Shown here piece by piece: positions 53,250 to 62,176 of a stretch of DNA of 64,000 nucleotides. The DNA is from Nocardia asteroides (GTDB lineage Bacteria; Actinomycetota; Actinomycetes; Mycobacteriales; Mycobacteriaceae): positions 5,446,001 through 5,510,000 of the forward strand of contig NZ_LR134352.1 in NCBI RefSeq assembly GCF_900637185.1, in the 5' to 3' direction. Each line of letters opens with the position of its first letter. The first letter of the stretch is position 1. The position numbers were made by a program, and so were the translations under genes. The notes below the pieces were generated by a model. The model had not been told where the DNA came from. It was given only the letters and a program-made list of their open reading frames with translations, and did no database searches.

Positions 53250-54086
53250 ATGAGGATCAATCGTGCGATGCGGGTCGGAATCGGCGCCGCGGCACTGGCA
53301 TTGGCTGCCACGCTCACCGCGGGCTGCGGCGGCGGTGACGAAGGGTCGGTGCTCGACCACGCGCAGGACGGCAAGCTCACCGTCGGCATCAAGTTCGACC
53401 AGCCGGGCCTGGGCCTGCGCAACACCGACGGCACCTACAGCGGTTTCGACGTCGAGGTGGCCAAGTACGTCGGCGACAAGCTGGGCGTGAAGCCGGAGAA
53501 CATCACCTTCAAGGAAGCGCCGTCGGCCCAGCGCGAGACGCTGCTCGAGAACGGTCAGGTCGACTATGTCGTCGCGACCTACTCGATCACCGACAAGCGC
53601 AAGGAGAAGGTCGACTTCGCCGGCCCGTACTACGTGGCGGGTCAGGACCTGCTGGTGCGCGCCGACAACACCGACATCACCGGCCCGGACTCGCTCGCGG
53701 GCAAGAAGGTCTGCTCGGTGAAGGGTTCCACCCCGGCCCAGACCATCAAGGACAAGTACCCGCAGGCGCAGCTGCAGACCTACGACACGTACTCGCTGTG
53801 CATCGAGGCGCTGCGTGGCGGCGCGATGGACGCGGTCACCACCGACAACGTGATCCTGGCCGGTTACGCCGCGCAGTCGCCGGGCACCTACAAGCTCGTG
53901 AACAAGCCCTTCACCACCGAGAAGTACGGCATCGGTATCAAGAAGGGCGAGACCGAGGGCCGCACCAAGATCAACGACGCGATCGAGGCGATGATCGCCG
54001 ACGGTTCGTGGAAGGCCGCACTGGAGAAGTCCTTCGCCGGTACCGGTTTCGCGATCCCGCAGCCGCCGACCGTCGACCGCTACTGA
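53250..54086 (+). CDS. gluB: Glutamate-binding lipoprotein GluB
   Basis: A 278-residue substrate-binding protein (SBP family 3). The lipobox is TLTAGC after a short signal peptide, placing the mature protein on the outer membrane face, tethered to the importer. The mature part shows GTYSGFDVEVAKYVG, SITDKRKEKVDFAGPY, LAGKKVCSVKGSTP and the late TTDNVILAGY loop. Close similarity of layout to corynebacterial GluB supports glutamate; aspartate is possible. An AGGAGAAGG site precedes the ATG. A strong hairpin follows before gluC. Confidence 0.93.
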   Translation: MRINRAMRVGIGAAALALAATLTAGCGGGDEGSVLDHAQDGKLTVGIKFDQPGLGLRNTDGTYSGFDVEVAKYVGDKLGVKPENITFKEAPSAQRETLLENGQVDYVVATYSITDKRKEKVDFAGPYYVAGQDLLVRADNTDITGPDSLAGKKVCSVKGSTPAQTIKDKYPQAQLQTYDTYSLCIEALRGGAMDAVTTDNVILAGYAAQSPGTYKLVNKPFTTEKYGIGIKKGETEGRTKINDAIEAMIADGSWKAALEKSFAGTGFAIPQPPTVDRY

Positions 54087-54092
54087 TCACCA

Positions 54093-54131
54093 CCGCGATG
54101 GCGGCCCGGGACTCCCGGGCCGCCATCGCGG
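54093..54131. terminator. Intercistronic hairpin between gluB and gluC
   Basis: A perfect 18-base inverted repeat (54093-54110 with 54114-54131) around a three-base loop sits in the 91-base gluB-gluC gap. It should terminate part of the transcripts or protect gluAB mRNA, giving more binding protein than permease. Confidence 0.82.
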
Positions 54132-54177
54132 GTGAAGTCCCGCTGGCCCTTCCACATCGATCGGAGGACGCGCGTCC

Positions 54178-54849
54178 GTGTTCGACCTGATCTCGAGGTA
54201 CGACTCCGAAATCCTCGACGCCTTCTGGGTGACCATCAAGCTGACGTTCTTCTCCGCGATCGGCGCCCTGGTCCTCGGCACCCTCGTCGCCGGCATGCGC
54301 GTGTCCCCGATCCCGGTCGCGCGCTGGGTCGGCTCCGCCTATGTCTCGATCTTCCGCAACACCCCGCTGACGCTGATCATCGTGTTCTGCTCGCTCGGCC
54401 TGTACACCACCCTGGGCTGGAAGCTGGCCGGCGATTCGCTGTCGGACAACAACTATCGCTGGGCGATCGTCGGCCTGAGCGTGTACACCGCCGCGTTCGT
54501 CTGCGAGTCGCTGCGCGCGGGCATCAACACGGTGCCGCTGGGCCAGTCCGAGGCGGGCCGCTCGCTCGGCTTCGGTTTCTCCCAGAACCTGCGCCTGGTG
54601 GTGCTGCCGCAGGCGTTCCGCGCGGTCATCGCCCCGCTGGGCAGCGTGCTGATCGCGTTGACGAAGAACTCGACCATCGCCTCGGTGATCGGCGTCGGCG
54701 AGGCCGCGTTCCTGATGAGCGAGATGAACGAGAACGAGGCCGCACTGCTGGCGATCGGCGCGATCTTCGCCCTCGGCTTCGTCATTCTGACCCTGCCGAC
54801 CGGCCTGTTCTTCGGCTGGCTGGCCAAGCGATTCGAGGTAGCCCGATGA
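54178..54849 (+). CDS. gluC: Glutamate ABC transporter permease GluC
   Basis: A 223-residue inner-membrane permease of the HisM/GlnP type with five to six helices. The EAA coupling loop reads EAGRSLGFGFSQNLRLVVLPQAFR, and the N-terminal ISRYDSEILDAFWVTIKLTFFSAIGALVLG is the family start. It forms the membrane channel with GluD. It begins with GTG, and its stop overlaps the gluD ATG (ATGA). Confidence 0.93.
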   Translation: MFDLISRYDSEILDAFWVTIKLTFFSAIGALVLGTLVAGMRVSPIPVARWVGSAYVSIFRNTPLTLIIVFCSLGLYTTLGWKLAGDSLSDNNYRWAIVGLSVYTAAFVCESLRAGINTVPLGQSEAGRSLGFGFSQNLRLVVLPQAFRAVIAPLGSVLIALTKNSTIASVIGVGEAAFLMSEMNENEAALLAIGAIFALGFVILTLPTGLFFGWLAKRFEVAR

Positions 54850-55739
54850 GCGCAGCGTCGGTCCTGTTCGACGCGCCGGGCCCCCGCGCGCGCGTCCGGC
54901 ATCATTTCTACTCGGTCCTGGTCGTCGTAGCGCTGGCCTTCTTCGGCTGGCTGCTGTACGACGCGTTCGCCGAGCAGGGCCAGTTCACCGCCGCCAAGTG
55001 GAAGCCGTTCCTGGAGGCGGGCGTCTGGGAGACCTACCTGCTGCCCGGTCTGCGAGGCACCCTGACCGCGGCGGCCATCTCGATCGTCTTCGCGCTGATC
55101 TTCGGCATGATCTTCGGCATCCTGCGGTTGTCGGATCACCGGTGGATCCGCTGGACCGCGGGTGCGATCGTCGAGCTGGCCAGGGCCATCCCGGTGCTGA
55201 TCCTGATGATCTTCCTGTTCGCCGTATTCGGCGAGTACAAGGTCTTCCGCTCCGACGATCTGGCGCTGGCCGCAGTGGTCATCGCGCTGACCATCTACAA
55301 CGCCTCGGTCATCGCCGAGATCGTGCGCGCTGGAATCCGGTCGCTGCCCAAGGGCCAGACCGAGGCCGCGGTGGCGCTGGGCCTGCGCAAGACCCAGCTG
55401 ATGCGGCTGATCCTGCTGCCGCAGGCGATCACCGCGATGCTGCCCGCGCTGGTCTCGCAGATGGTGGTGGTGCTCAAGGACACCGCGCTGGGTTACCAGA
55501 TCACCTATGTGGAACTGGTGCGTGCCGGTCAGCAGGAGGGCGCCGCGCAGCAGAACACCATCCCCGCGCTGATGGTCGTGGCGCTGATCATGATCTCGCT
55601 GAACCTGGCGCTGACCTTCCTCGCGACCACGCTCGAGAAGCGGCTGCGCTCGCGGCGCAAGAAGGGCGGCGGTACCGTGCTGGCCGCCGATTCGATCGTC
55701 ACCGATGCCGCGCCCGGCGTCGACATCACCAAGAAGTAG
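54846..55739 (+). CDS. gluD: Glutamate ABC transporter permease GluD
   Basis: A 297-residue permease with about five helices and the EAA loop AAVALGLRKTQLMRLILLPQAITAMLP. A longer N-terminus than GluC contains a helix (FYSVLVVVALAFFGWLLYDAF), and the last 40 residues are a hydrophilic tail (RSRRKKGGG...). It pairs with GluC to import glutamate. The ATG overlaps the gluC stop by four bases. A very strong terminator follows. Confidence 0.92.
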   Translation: MSAASVLFDAPGPRARVRHHFYSVLVVVALAFFGWLLYDAFAEQGQFTAAKWKPFLEAGVWETYLLPGLRGTLTAAAISIVFALIFGMIFGILRLSDHRWIRWTAGAIVELARAIPVLILMIFLFAVFGEYKVFRSDDLALAAVVIALTIYNASVIAEIVRAGIRSLPKGQTEAAVALGLRKTQLMRLILLPQAITAMLPALVSQMVVVLKDTALGYQITYVELVRAGQQEGAAQQNTIPALMVVALIMISLNLALTFLATTLEKRLRSRRKKGGGTVLAADSIVTDAAPGVDITKK

Positions 55740-55748
55740 TCCGGACCA

Positions 55749-55788
55749 CGATGATGGGCCCGATCCGCGCGGATCGGGCCCATCATCG
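55749..55788. terminator. Very strong bidirectional terminator
   Basis: A 40-base perfect palindrome (arms 55749-55767 and 55770-55788) is followed by TTTCTC on the + strand. It separates gluD from the convergent oleate hydratase gene. Confidence 0.92.
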
Positions 55789-55792
55789 TTTC

Positions 55793-57559
55793 TCAGTCCT
55801 CGCCGACGAGGCCGAATTCGCGCAGCAGCGGCCCGATCTCGGTGTCGTCGAGTTTGTTCAGCAGCCGGTGCCGGACGAATTCCGGTCCGGGCAGGCTCAT
55901 CTCGGCGCCGTCGCGCAGGCGGCTGGTGGCGGCCAGCAGCGAGCGGATGTCGTAGGTGGAGGCGAACACCTCCGGTACGCCGCGTTCGATGTCGAGCAGC
56001 CGGTAGGCCGCCTCCATGCCGGTGCGCACCGAGTACTCGGTGGTGAAGATGCAGTCGCGGGTGGTCTCGGCGAACTGGCCGATGAAGGCGAAGTTCACCG
56101 CGCCCGCGGGCACCACCTCGGGGCGGTCGCCCGCCTTGCGCGGCATGAAGAACGCCGTCACGTACGGCATCATCACCGGCACACAGGTCGCGGCGTCGGC
56201 GGCCAGTTCCGGAATCTCGGCCTCGGGCACGCCCAAGTGGTAGAGCCACTCCTGGGTGATCTCCGCACCGGTGCACTCCTGCATCGGCTTCCGCACGAAA
56301 TCACCGGGCCGGTCGACGAACAGCGCGTACACCCACACGACGATCTGGTCGGCGGGTTGCTGCTTGAAATGGGGCTGCCGATTCACGGTCCAGCTCATCA
56401 GCCAGGACGAGTCCTCCACCGTGACGATGCCGCCGGTGACCACCTTGCCGCTGAACGGGTCCCGCTTGCAGATCTTCTGGATGTAGCGCGGTATCCGTTC
56501 GTCGAGGGTGGTGACCGTGGCCGACTCCCATTTCGTCTCCGGGATGTGCCCGCCGAAGACGTCGGGATGACCGAACGCCGGATCCTTCGCCGCGATGCGC
56601 CGCCACAGATCCCAGGCCGGCGCCGGGCCCTCGTTCAGCTTCGCCGGGGTGTGCTGGTCGCCCTCGTCGGAGTTCTCGGTGAGCGAGCCGATGGTGACGA
56701 ACAGCAGGTCCTCGGCGCTCAGGTCGACGCCGCCGTCGACGCCCTCGGACACCCAGTGCAGCCGGGTGGCCTGCTTGCGCGAGCCGCTGAGGTCGAAGTC
56801 GACGTCGGTGACCTCGGTGCCGAACCGGAAGTTCACGCCCTGGTCGAGCAGCCACCGGTACAGCGGCAGCACCAGTGACTCGTACTGGTTGTATTTCGTG
56901 AACTTCAGCGCGGAGAAGTCGGGCAGACCACCGATGTGGTGGATGAACCGGTGCAGGTACAGCTTCATCTCGAGCGCGCTGTGCCATTCCTCGAACGCGA
57001 ACATGGTGCGCCAGTACAGCCAGAAGTTGCTCGCCAGGAAGTCCTTGCCGAACACCTCGTCGATGCGCTTGTTCTCCATCTGCTCCCGGGTGGCCAGGAA
57101 CACCTTCACGATGTCCTTCTGCGCGCGATCGGTGAGGGTGAACAGGCCGTCGGTGTGCGCGTCCTGACCGCGCTCCACCGTGGCCCGCTGCAACGAGAAG
57201 TTCGGGTCGTCCTTGTTGAGCCAGTAGAACTCGTCGAGCACGCTGGCGCCCTCGATCTCGATCGAGGGCACCGAGCGGTACAGGTCCCACAGGCACTCGA
57301 AATGATTCTCCATCTCGCGGCCACCGCGGATGACGAATCCCTTCTTCGGTTCCCTGATGCCGTCGAGGGCGCCGCCGGGCAGCTTCAGCCGTTCCAGCAC
57401 GGTGATCCGGTCCCCCGCCAGCTGCCCGTCCCTGATCAGGAACGCGGCGCCGGACAGCGAGGCCAGACCGGCGCCGACGAACCAGGCCGCCTTGCCGTCG
57501 ACACCCGCGGGTTTGCGCGGACGGGCGAACGCTTCGTAGTTGCCACTGCTGTAGTACAT
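55793..57559 (-). CDS. ohyA: Oleate hydratase
   Basis: A 588-residue FAD-dependent fatty-acid hydratase (PF06100) that adds water to oleic and linoleic acid double bonds, making 10-hydroxy fatty acids. The N-terminus MYYSSGNYEAFARPRKPAGV is the family's typical start, followed by the dinucleotide-binding FVGAGLASLSGAAFLIRDG and a conserved core (GGREMENHFECLWDLYRSVPS, FWLYWRTMFAFEEWHSALE). The length is usual (about 550-650). The role may be detoxification or storage of fatty acids. It lies next to a 3-hydroxyacyl-CoA dehydrogenase gene on the same strand, 37 bases apart. The pair is inserted relative to the corynebacterial glu-recX order. Confidence 0.94.
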   Translation of the reverse strand: MYYSSGNYEAFARPRKPAGVDGKAAWFVGAGLASLSGAAFLIRDGQLAGDRITVLERLKLPGGALDGIREPKKGFVIRGGREMENHFECLWDLYRSVPSIEIEGASVLDEFYWLNKDDPNFSLQRATVERGQDAHTDGLFTLTDRAQKDIVKVFLATREQMENKRIDEVFGKDFLASNFWLYWRTMFAFEEWHSALEMKLYLHRFIHHIGGLPDFSALKFTKYNQYESLVLPLYRWLLDQGVNFRFGTEVTDVDFDLSGSRKQATRLHWVSEGVDGGVDLSAEDLLFVTIGSLTENSDEGDQHTPAKLNEGPAPAWDLWRRIAAKDPAFGHPDVFGGHIPETKWESATVTTLDERIPRYIQKICKRDPFSGKVVTGGIVTVEDSSWLMSWTVNRQPHFKQQPADQIVVWVYALFVDRPGDFVRKPMQECTGAEITQEWLYHLGVPEAEIPELAADAATCVPVMMPYVTAFFMPRKAGDRPEVVPAGAVNFAFIGQFAETTRDCIFTTEYSVRTGMEAAYRLLDIERGVPEVFASTYDIRSLLAATSRLRDGAEMSLPGPEFVRHRLLNKLDDTEIGPLLREFGLVGED

Positions 57560-57596
57560 CCGTCTCCTTCGTCCGATCCGGGAAGGTCCAGTCGTC

Positions 57597-58457
57597 CTAG
57601 GCGGTGTAGCGGTAGAAGCCCTCTCCGGTGGCGGCGCCGAGCTTGCCCTTGTCGATGTAGTTCTCCTTCAGCCACGCCGCGAGCTTCTTGTGCGCGTCGT
57701 TGCCGTTGATCAGGATGTTGTACGGGGTGGTGAGGCCGACGATGTCGAGGATCTGGAACGGGCCCATGGGCGCGCCGGTGGCGATGCGCCAGGTCTCGTC
57801 CACCGCGGCGGGTTCGGCGTAGCCGCCGGCGGCGAGCTCGATCCCGGAGTTCAGGAACGGCACCAGCAGCGAGTTGAGGACGTAGCCCGCCTTCTCCTTG
57901 TGCAGTTCGATCGGCACCATGCCGATGTCCTTGGCGAACGCCACGACCGCCTGGAACACCGCCGGGTCGGTGCGGTCGGTGCCCATCACCTCGGCGGTGT
58001 TGAACTGCCAGACGTGGTTGGCGAAGTGCAGCGCCAGGAACCTGTCCGGGCGGCCGGTGTAGTCGACCATGTCGCTGGGCAGCAGGGTCGAGGAGTTCGT
58101 GGCGAACACGGTGCGTTCGGGCGCGAGGTCGCCGAGCTTGCCGTAGAGGTCGCGCTTGATGTCGAGGACCTCGGGCACCGCCTCGATGATCAGGTCGGCG
58201 TCGGCGGCCGCGGCGGCCAGATCCGTGGTGAGGGCGATGCCCTGCGCGGTCGCTGCGGTGTTGCTCGCGTCGGCGCCGTCGACGTCGCGCTGGTACACCT
58301 TGGCGAGGTCGTCGAAGCGGGCGCGCGCGGCGGTGATCGCCTTGTCGTCGATGTCGTAGGAGGTCACGTCGAATCCGTGGAACGCCGTCTGGAAGGCGAT
58401 CTGGGATCCGAGCACCCCCGTCCCCAGGACCGTCACCTTGCGGAATTCGCTGGTCAT
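57597..58457 (-). CDS. 3-hydroxyacyl-CoA dehydrogenase family protein
   Basis: A 286-residue NAD-dependent dehydrogenase of the 3-hydroxybutyryl-CoA type. The nucleotide fold shows VTVLGTGVLGSQIAFQTAFHGFDV, then TNSSTLLPSDM and the catalytic-His loop LALHFANHVWQ. The usual FFNPxPVMxLVE element is replaced by FANHVWQFNTAEV, a divergent sub-branch, so the acyl chain preference is uncertain. GGAGGAG precedes the ATG at 58457. It is upstream of and close to the oleate hydratase gene, so the two may process hydroxy fatty acids, but that link is inferred. Confidence 0.87.
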   Translation of the reverse strand: MTSEFRKVTVLGTGVLGSQIAFQTAFHGFDVTSYDIDDKAITAARARFDDLAKVYQRDVDGADASNTAATAQGIALTTDLAAAAADADLIIEAVPEVLDIKRDLYGKLGDLAPERTVFATNSSTLLPSDMVDYTGRPDRFLALHFANHVWQFNTAEVMGTDRTDPAVFQAVVAFAKDIGMVPIELHKEKAGYVLNSLLVPFLNSGIELAAGGYAEPAAVDETWRIATGAPMGPFQILDIVGLTTPYNILINGNDAHKKLAAWLKENYIDKGKLGAATGEGFYRYTA

Positions 58458-58631
58458 GCGTCTCCTCCCAGTCGGGAAGCGGACCCCCGTGCCGCTCCGC
58501 GTTGCGGTTGCCGGTGTCACCACCGCCGTCCATCATGGCCCGGGAAGCTGAGGCCATGGTGTGAACGAGCCCCGCGTTTCGGACATCTCGGGCGGGCTGG
58601 GGTAACAGTTCAGCAAACCACCCCGGGGAGA

Positions 58632-59612
58632 TCAGCCCGCGGTGACCAGTCCTTCGGCGACCATCCAGTCGCGAGCGACGTCGGCGGGTTCGCGGCCGCC
58701 GATGTCGACCTGGCGGTTGAGCTCGGTGATCACCGCGTTGGTCAGGCGCGCGGAGATGGGCGCCATGATCGAGACGACCTCGGGGTGCGCGTCGGCGAAC
58801 GGGCCGTGCAGGACGAGCGCGGCGTTGTACTTCGGGAAGAAGCCACGGTCGTCGTCGAGCAGCACCAGGTCCAGGGCGGGGATGCGGCCGTCGGTCGCGG
58901 CGACCGAGCCGAACCGGCACTGCTTCGCGTCGGCGGTGGCCTGGTAGACCAGCGCGTCCTGGACGATCTGCTTCGGCACCCTGGCGACATCGATGCCGTA
59001 CTTGCGAGCCATTCCGGGGTAGCCGTCCTGGCGGACATTGAACTCGGTGCCCACGCAGGTGGCCGCCGCGGCGGGGTCCTTCGCGATCAGGGCGGCGTAG
59101 TCGGACAGGGTGCGCACGCCGGTCTCCTCGGCGGTGCGCCTGCTGGTGACCAGGGCATAAGTGTTGTTCATCGGCGCCATCGCGGCCCACACCATGTCGT
59201 GTTCGGCGCGGTCGGCGTCGCGGACCAGTTCGAACTGACGCGCCTCGTCCGGCTCGGGTGTCTCGTTGCCCAGGTAGTTGATCCAGCCGGTGCCGGTGTA
59301 GTCGTAGGCGATGTCGACCTGGCCGTGCAGCTGGGCGTCGCGCAGGCTGTTGGAGCCCTGGATATTGGTCAGGTCGCGCACGTTCGCGCCGGCGGCGGTG
59401 AGCGCGAACTCGATGAGGTAGCCGAGGATGTTGGCCTCGGTGAAGTCCTTGGAGCCCACCGTGACCGCGACACCGTCGAGGGCGGGCACGGCCACGATGC
59501 TGCCCGGTCCCACCGGCAGCGGCACCGAACTGCCCGACTGCAGACCACAACTCGCGAGCAGCAGCACCCCGGCCACCGGCGCGAGCGCGCGCATCCAGCG
59601 GGTGATCCTCAT
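58632..59612 (-). CDS. Osmoprotectant ABC transporter substrate-binding lipoprotein
   Basis: A 326-residue OpuAC-type (glycine betaine/choline/carnitine) binding protein. The lipobox is LLLASC after a short signal, giving a lipid-anchored protein. The mature part contains VTVGSKDFTEANILGYLIEFAL, QGSNSLRDAQLHGQVDIAYDYTGTGWINYLG and a C-terminal MAPISARLTNAVITELNRQVDIGGREPADVARDW that matches the type II betaine-binding fold. Its substrate could be betaine, choline, carnitine or proline betaine. Stop and start overlap with the permease upstream gene by four bases. Confidence 0.92.
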   Translation of the reverse strand: MRITRWMRALAPVAGVLLLASCGLQSGSSVPLPVGPGSIVAVPALDGVAVTVGSKDFTEANILGYLIEFALTAAGANVRDLTNIQGSNSLRDAQLHGQVDIAYDYTGTGWINYLGNETPEPDEARQFELVRDADRAEHDMVWAAMAPMNNTYALVTSRRTAEETGVRTLSDYAALIAKDPAAAATCVGTEFNVRQDGYPGMARKYGIDVARVPKQIVQDALVYQATADAKQCRFGSVAATDGRIPALDLVLLDDDRGFFPKYNAALVLHGPFADAHPEVVSIMAPISARLTNAVITELNRQVDIGGREPADVARDWMVAEGLVTAG

Positions 59613-60373
59613 CGCAACCCCCTCGGTCCGAGGAACTGTTCGGCCAGTGCGCCGAGCCAGTCGACGAGCAGGGCCAGCGCGACGGCGAGCACCGCACCGA
59701 CGGTGAGGGTGACGGTGTCGCGCAGTTTGTAGCCGGTGTCGATGAGGATGCCGAGCCCGCCCGCGCTCACCAGGAACGACAGGGTCGCCGTGCCGACGGC
59801 GAGCACCAGCGAGGTGCGCAGCCCGGCCAGGATGTAGGGCACCGCGAGGGGGAACTCGATGCGCCGCAACACCTGCAGCGCCGACATGCCCTGTCCGCGC
59901 CCGGCGTCGACGAGGGTGGGGTCGACCTCCTGGTAGCCCAGGATCGTGTTGCGCAGCACCGGCAGCAGCGAGCAGAAGGCGATGGGCGCGACGCCGATCC
60001 AGAACCCGGTGGTCCGGGTGACCAGATAGCACAGCACGATCAGGCCGATCGCGGGCGCGGCGGCGCCGATATTGGCGATGCCGACGAAGATCGGTGCGAG
60101 CCCGCGGAATCCGGGCCGGGTGAGCACCGTCCCCAGCGGCACGGCCACCGCGACGACGATGATCACCACCGCCGCGGTGATCAGGATGTGCTGCCAGGTG
60201 ACCTCGGCGATATTGCCGACGCTGATGCTGGCCTGCTGGGTGAGGGTGAGATCGCGCCGGAACGCCCACACCAGCACGCCGACGGTGAGGATCAGCACGA
60301 TCACCGGCTGGACCAGCAACCGCAGGAACTCGGCCCGCCGCTGGGCGGCGGGCGTGACGACGGCCGCGGTCAT
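59609..60373 (-). CDS. Osmoprotectant ABC transporter permease
   Basis: A 254-residue permease with about six helices. The EAA-type loop is EVDPTLVDAGRGQGMSALQVLRRIEFPLAVPYILAG, and the central VFVGIANIGAAAPAIGLIVLCYLV-like stretch fits the ProW/OpuCB-OpuCD family. It is overlapped by the ATPase stop upstream and the binding-protein start downstream, both by four bases. With the second permease gene it should form the heterodimeric channel. Confidence 0.9.
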   Translation of the reverse strand: MTAAVVTPAAQRRAEFLRLLVQPVIVLILTVGVLVWAFRRDLTLTQQASISVGNIAEVTWQHILITAAVVIIVVAVAVPLGTVLTRPGFRGLAPIFVGIANIGAAAPAIGLIVLCYLVTRTTGFWIGVAPIAFCSLLPVLRNTILGYQEVDPTLVDAGRGQGMSALQVLRRIEFPLAVPYILAGLRTSLVLAVGTATLSFLVSAGGLGILIDTGYKLRDTVTLTVGAVLAVALALLVDWLGALAEQFLGPRGLR

Positions 60374-61533
60374 GCCCGGACCGTCTCGGCGGGACCGGCG
60401 GCCAGGTGACTGATCAGCGTGTCGACGGTGACCACGCCCGCGAACGCGCCGGTGTCGTCGACGACGACCGCCGAGGCGGTGCGTTCGGTCAGCAGGATGG
60501 CCAGCGCGTCCTGCAGGGTGGCTTCGGTGGGCAGCGTGGTCTGGATGGGGGTGCCGAGTTCGCTCAGCGAATCCGCGTGGGCGAGTTCGCCTGCCGTGAT
60601 CCGGCGGGCCGGGGTGCGGTCGGGAGCCAGGACGATGCCCCAGTCCTGGTGCGCGGTGTGCAGGCGGTCGACGAGGTCGGCCGGTGCGGTGTCCTCGGTG
60701 ACGGCGATGCCCTGGTCCAGGTCGAGGTCGGCGAGCACGGCGAGGCCGAGGCGGTCGATGGTGGCGGTGCCGCCGACGAAGCCCGCGACGGTGTCGTCGG
60801 CGGGCGCGGCCAGGATCGCCGCCGGGGTGTCGTACTGGAGGATGCGGGACCGGTCGCCCAGCACCGCGATCCGGTCGCCGAGTTTCACGGCCTCGCCGAA
60901 GTCGTGGGTGACGAAGACGATGGTCTTGCCGAGTTCGCCCTGCAGGCGCAGCAATTCGTCCTGGAGCAGCGCGCGGGTGATCGGGTCGACGGCGCCGAAC
61001 GGCTCGTCCATCAGCAGTACCGGCGGGTCGGCGGCCAACGCCCTGGCCACGCCGACGCGCTGCTGCTGGCCGCCGGAGAGCTGGCGGGGATAGCGATCGC
61101 GGTAGGTGGCGGGGTCGAGGCCGACGAGGCTGAGCATCTCGTCGACCCGGGCGGTGGTGCGTTTGCGGTCCCAGCCGAGCAGACCCGGGACGGTGGCGAT
61201 GTTCCTGGCGACGGTCAGGTGCGGGAACAGACCCGCCTGCTGGATGGAATAGCCGATGCCGCGGCGCAATTCGTCGGCGTCGATGGCCGCGGCGTCGCGG
61301 CCACCGATCGTGACGGTGCCGGAGGTGGGTTCGATGAGCCGGTTGATCATCCGCATGGTGGTGGTCTTGCCGCACCCCGACGGCCCGACCAGCACCACGA
61401 TCTCCCCGGCCGGGATGGTCATGCTGACCTCCTCGACCGCCGGATCCGCCTGGTCCGGATAGCGTTTGGTGACCCGGTCGAGCACGATCTCGACTCCGGA
61501 GACCGCGGTGGCGCTGGTGTCGATGTCAGTCAC
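60370..61533 (-). CDS. Osmoprotectant ABC transporter ATP-binding protein with CBS domains
   Basis: A 387-residue ATPase of the OpuCA/ProV family. Walker A is GPSGCGKTT, the signature is [13 protein letters not shown], Walker B is VLLMDEPFGAVD and the switch His is FVTHDFGE. From about residue 255 there are two CBS domains (GIAVTEDTAPADLV and QTTLPTEATLQDALA), the ionic-strength sensor in the family. Its GTG start overlaps the upstream permease stop by eight bases. It is expected to drive uptake under hyperosmotic stress. Confidence 0.93.
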   Translation of the reverse strand: MTDIDTSATAVSGVEIVLDRVTKRYPDQADPAVEEVSMTIPAGEIVVLVGPSGCGKTTTMRMINRLIEPTSGTVTIGGRDAAAIDADELRRGIGYSIQQAGLFPHLTVARNIATVPGLLGWDRKRTTARVDEMLSLVGLDPATYRDRYPRQLSGGQQQRVGVARALAADPPVLLMDEPFGAVDPITRALLQDELLRLQGELGKTIVFVTHDFGEAVKLGDRIAVLGDRSRILQYDTPAAILAAPADDTVAGFVGGTATIDRLGLAVLADLDLDQGIAVTEDTAPADLVDRLHTAHQDWGIVLAPDRTPARRITAGELAHADSLSELGTPIQTTLPTEATLQDALAILLTERTASAVVVDDTGAFAGVVTVDTLISHLAAGPAETVRA

Positions 61534-62176
61534 GAATACCCCTCGAGATGGTGAGCCGGCCGAGCAGCAGCAGCACGCCGTCGAGGGCGAGTGCGAGCAC
61601 GACGATGAGCACGGTCCCGGTCAGCGCCTGCGGCACCGCGTTCGGGCTGCCCAGGCGCGAGAGCCCGGAGAAGATGAGGTTGCCCAGGCCGGGGCCTTTC
61701 GCGTACGCGGCCAGGGCCAGGATGCCCATGATCATCTGGGTGCTGACCCGCATCCCGGCCAGGATCGACGGCCACGCCAGCGGCAGTTCGATCGCGGTCA
61801 GCAGCCGCAGCCGGTTCATCCCCACCCCGCGCGCCGCGTCGACCACCGCCGGATCCACCGACGACAGGCCCAGCACCGTATTGCGCAGGATCGGCAGCAG
61901 GGCGTAGAGCACCAGCGCCACGATGGTCGGGCCCACCCCGAGCCCGAGGAACGGGATCAGCAACCCGAGCAGGGCGAACGACGGCACGGTGAGAATGGCG
62001 CCCGCGGTCGCGGTCGCGGCCGCCGAGCCGAGCGGGCTGCGGTACACCAGGATGCCGACGGCCACCGCGACCAGCGTCGCCAGCGCCAGCGACTGCACGA
62101 CCGCCGACACATGCAGATACGAATCGATGAGCAACTGCTCGCGCCGATTCACCACGAACGACCACAACGCGTCCAG
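61526..62176 (-). CDS. Osmoprotectant ABC transporter permease (start uncertain)
   Basis: A permease of about 216 residues with six helices. The EAA loop reads VDAARGVGMNRLRLLTAIELPLAWPSILAG, and the end GVLLLLGRLTISRGIRD overlaps the ATPase start by eight bases. It is the first gene of this leftward operon. No ATG fits the family N-terminus. A GGGGAGG sequence at 62183-62189 stands six bases before a CTG (62174-62176), giving a protein beginning xDALWSFVVNRREQ, so CTG may be used; TTG at 62167 or GTG at 62155 are the other choices. An upstream ATG or GTG further left would add a non-conserved tail. Confidence 0.8.
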   Translation of the reverse strand: MDALWSFVVNRREQLLIDSYLHVSAVVQSLALATLVAVAVGILVYRSPLGSAAATATAGAILTVPSFALLGLLIPFLGLGVGPTIVALVLYALLPILRNTVLGLSSVDPAVVDAARGVGMNRLRLLTAIELPLAWPSILAGMRVSTQMIMGILALAAYAKGPGLGNLIFSGLSRLGSPNAVPQALTGTVLIVVLALALDGVLLLLGRLTISRGIRD

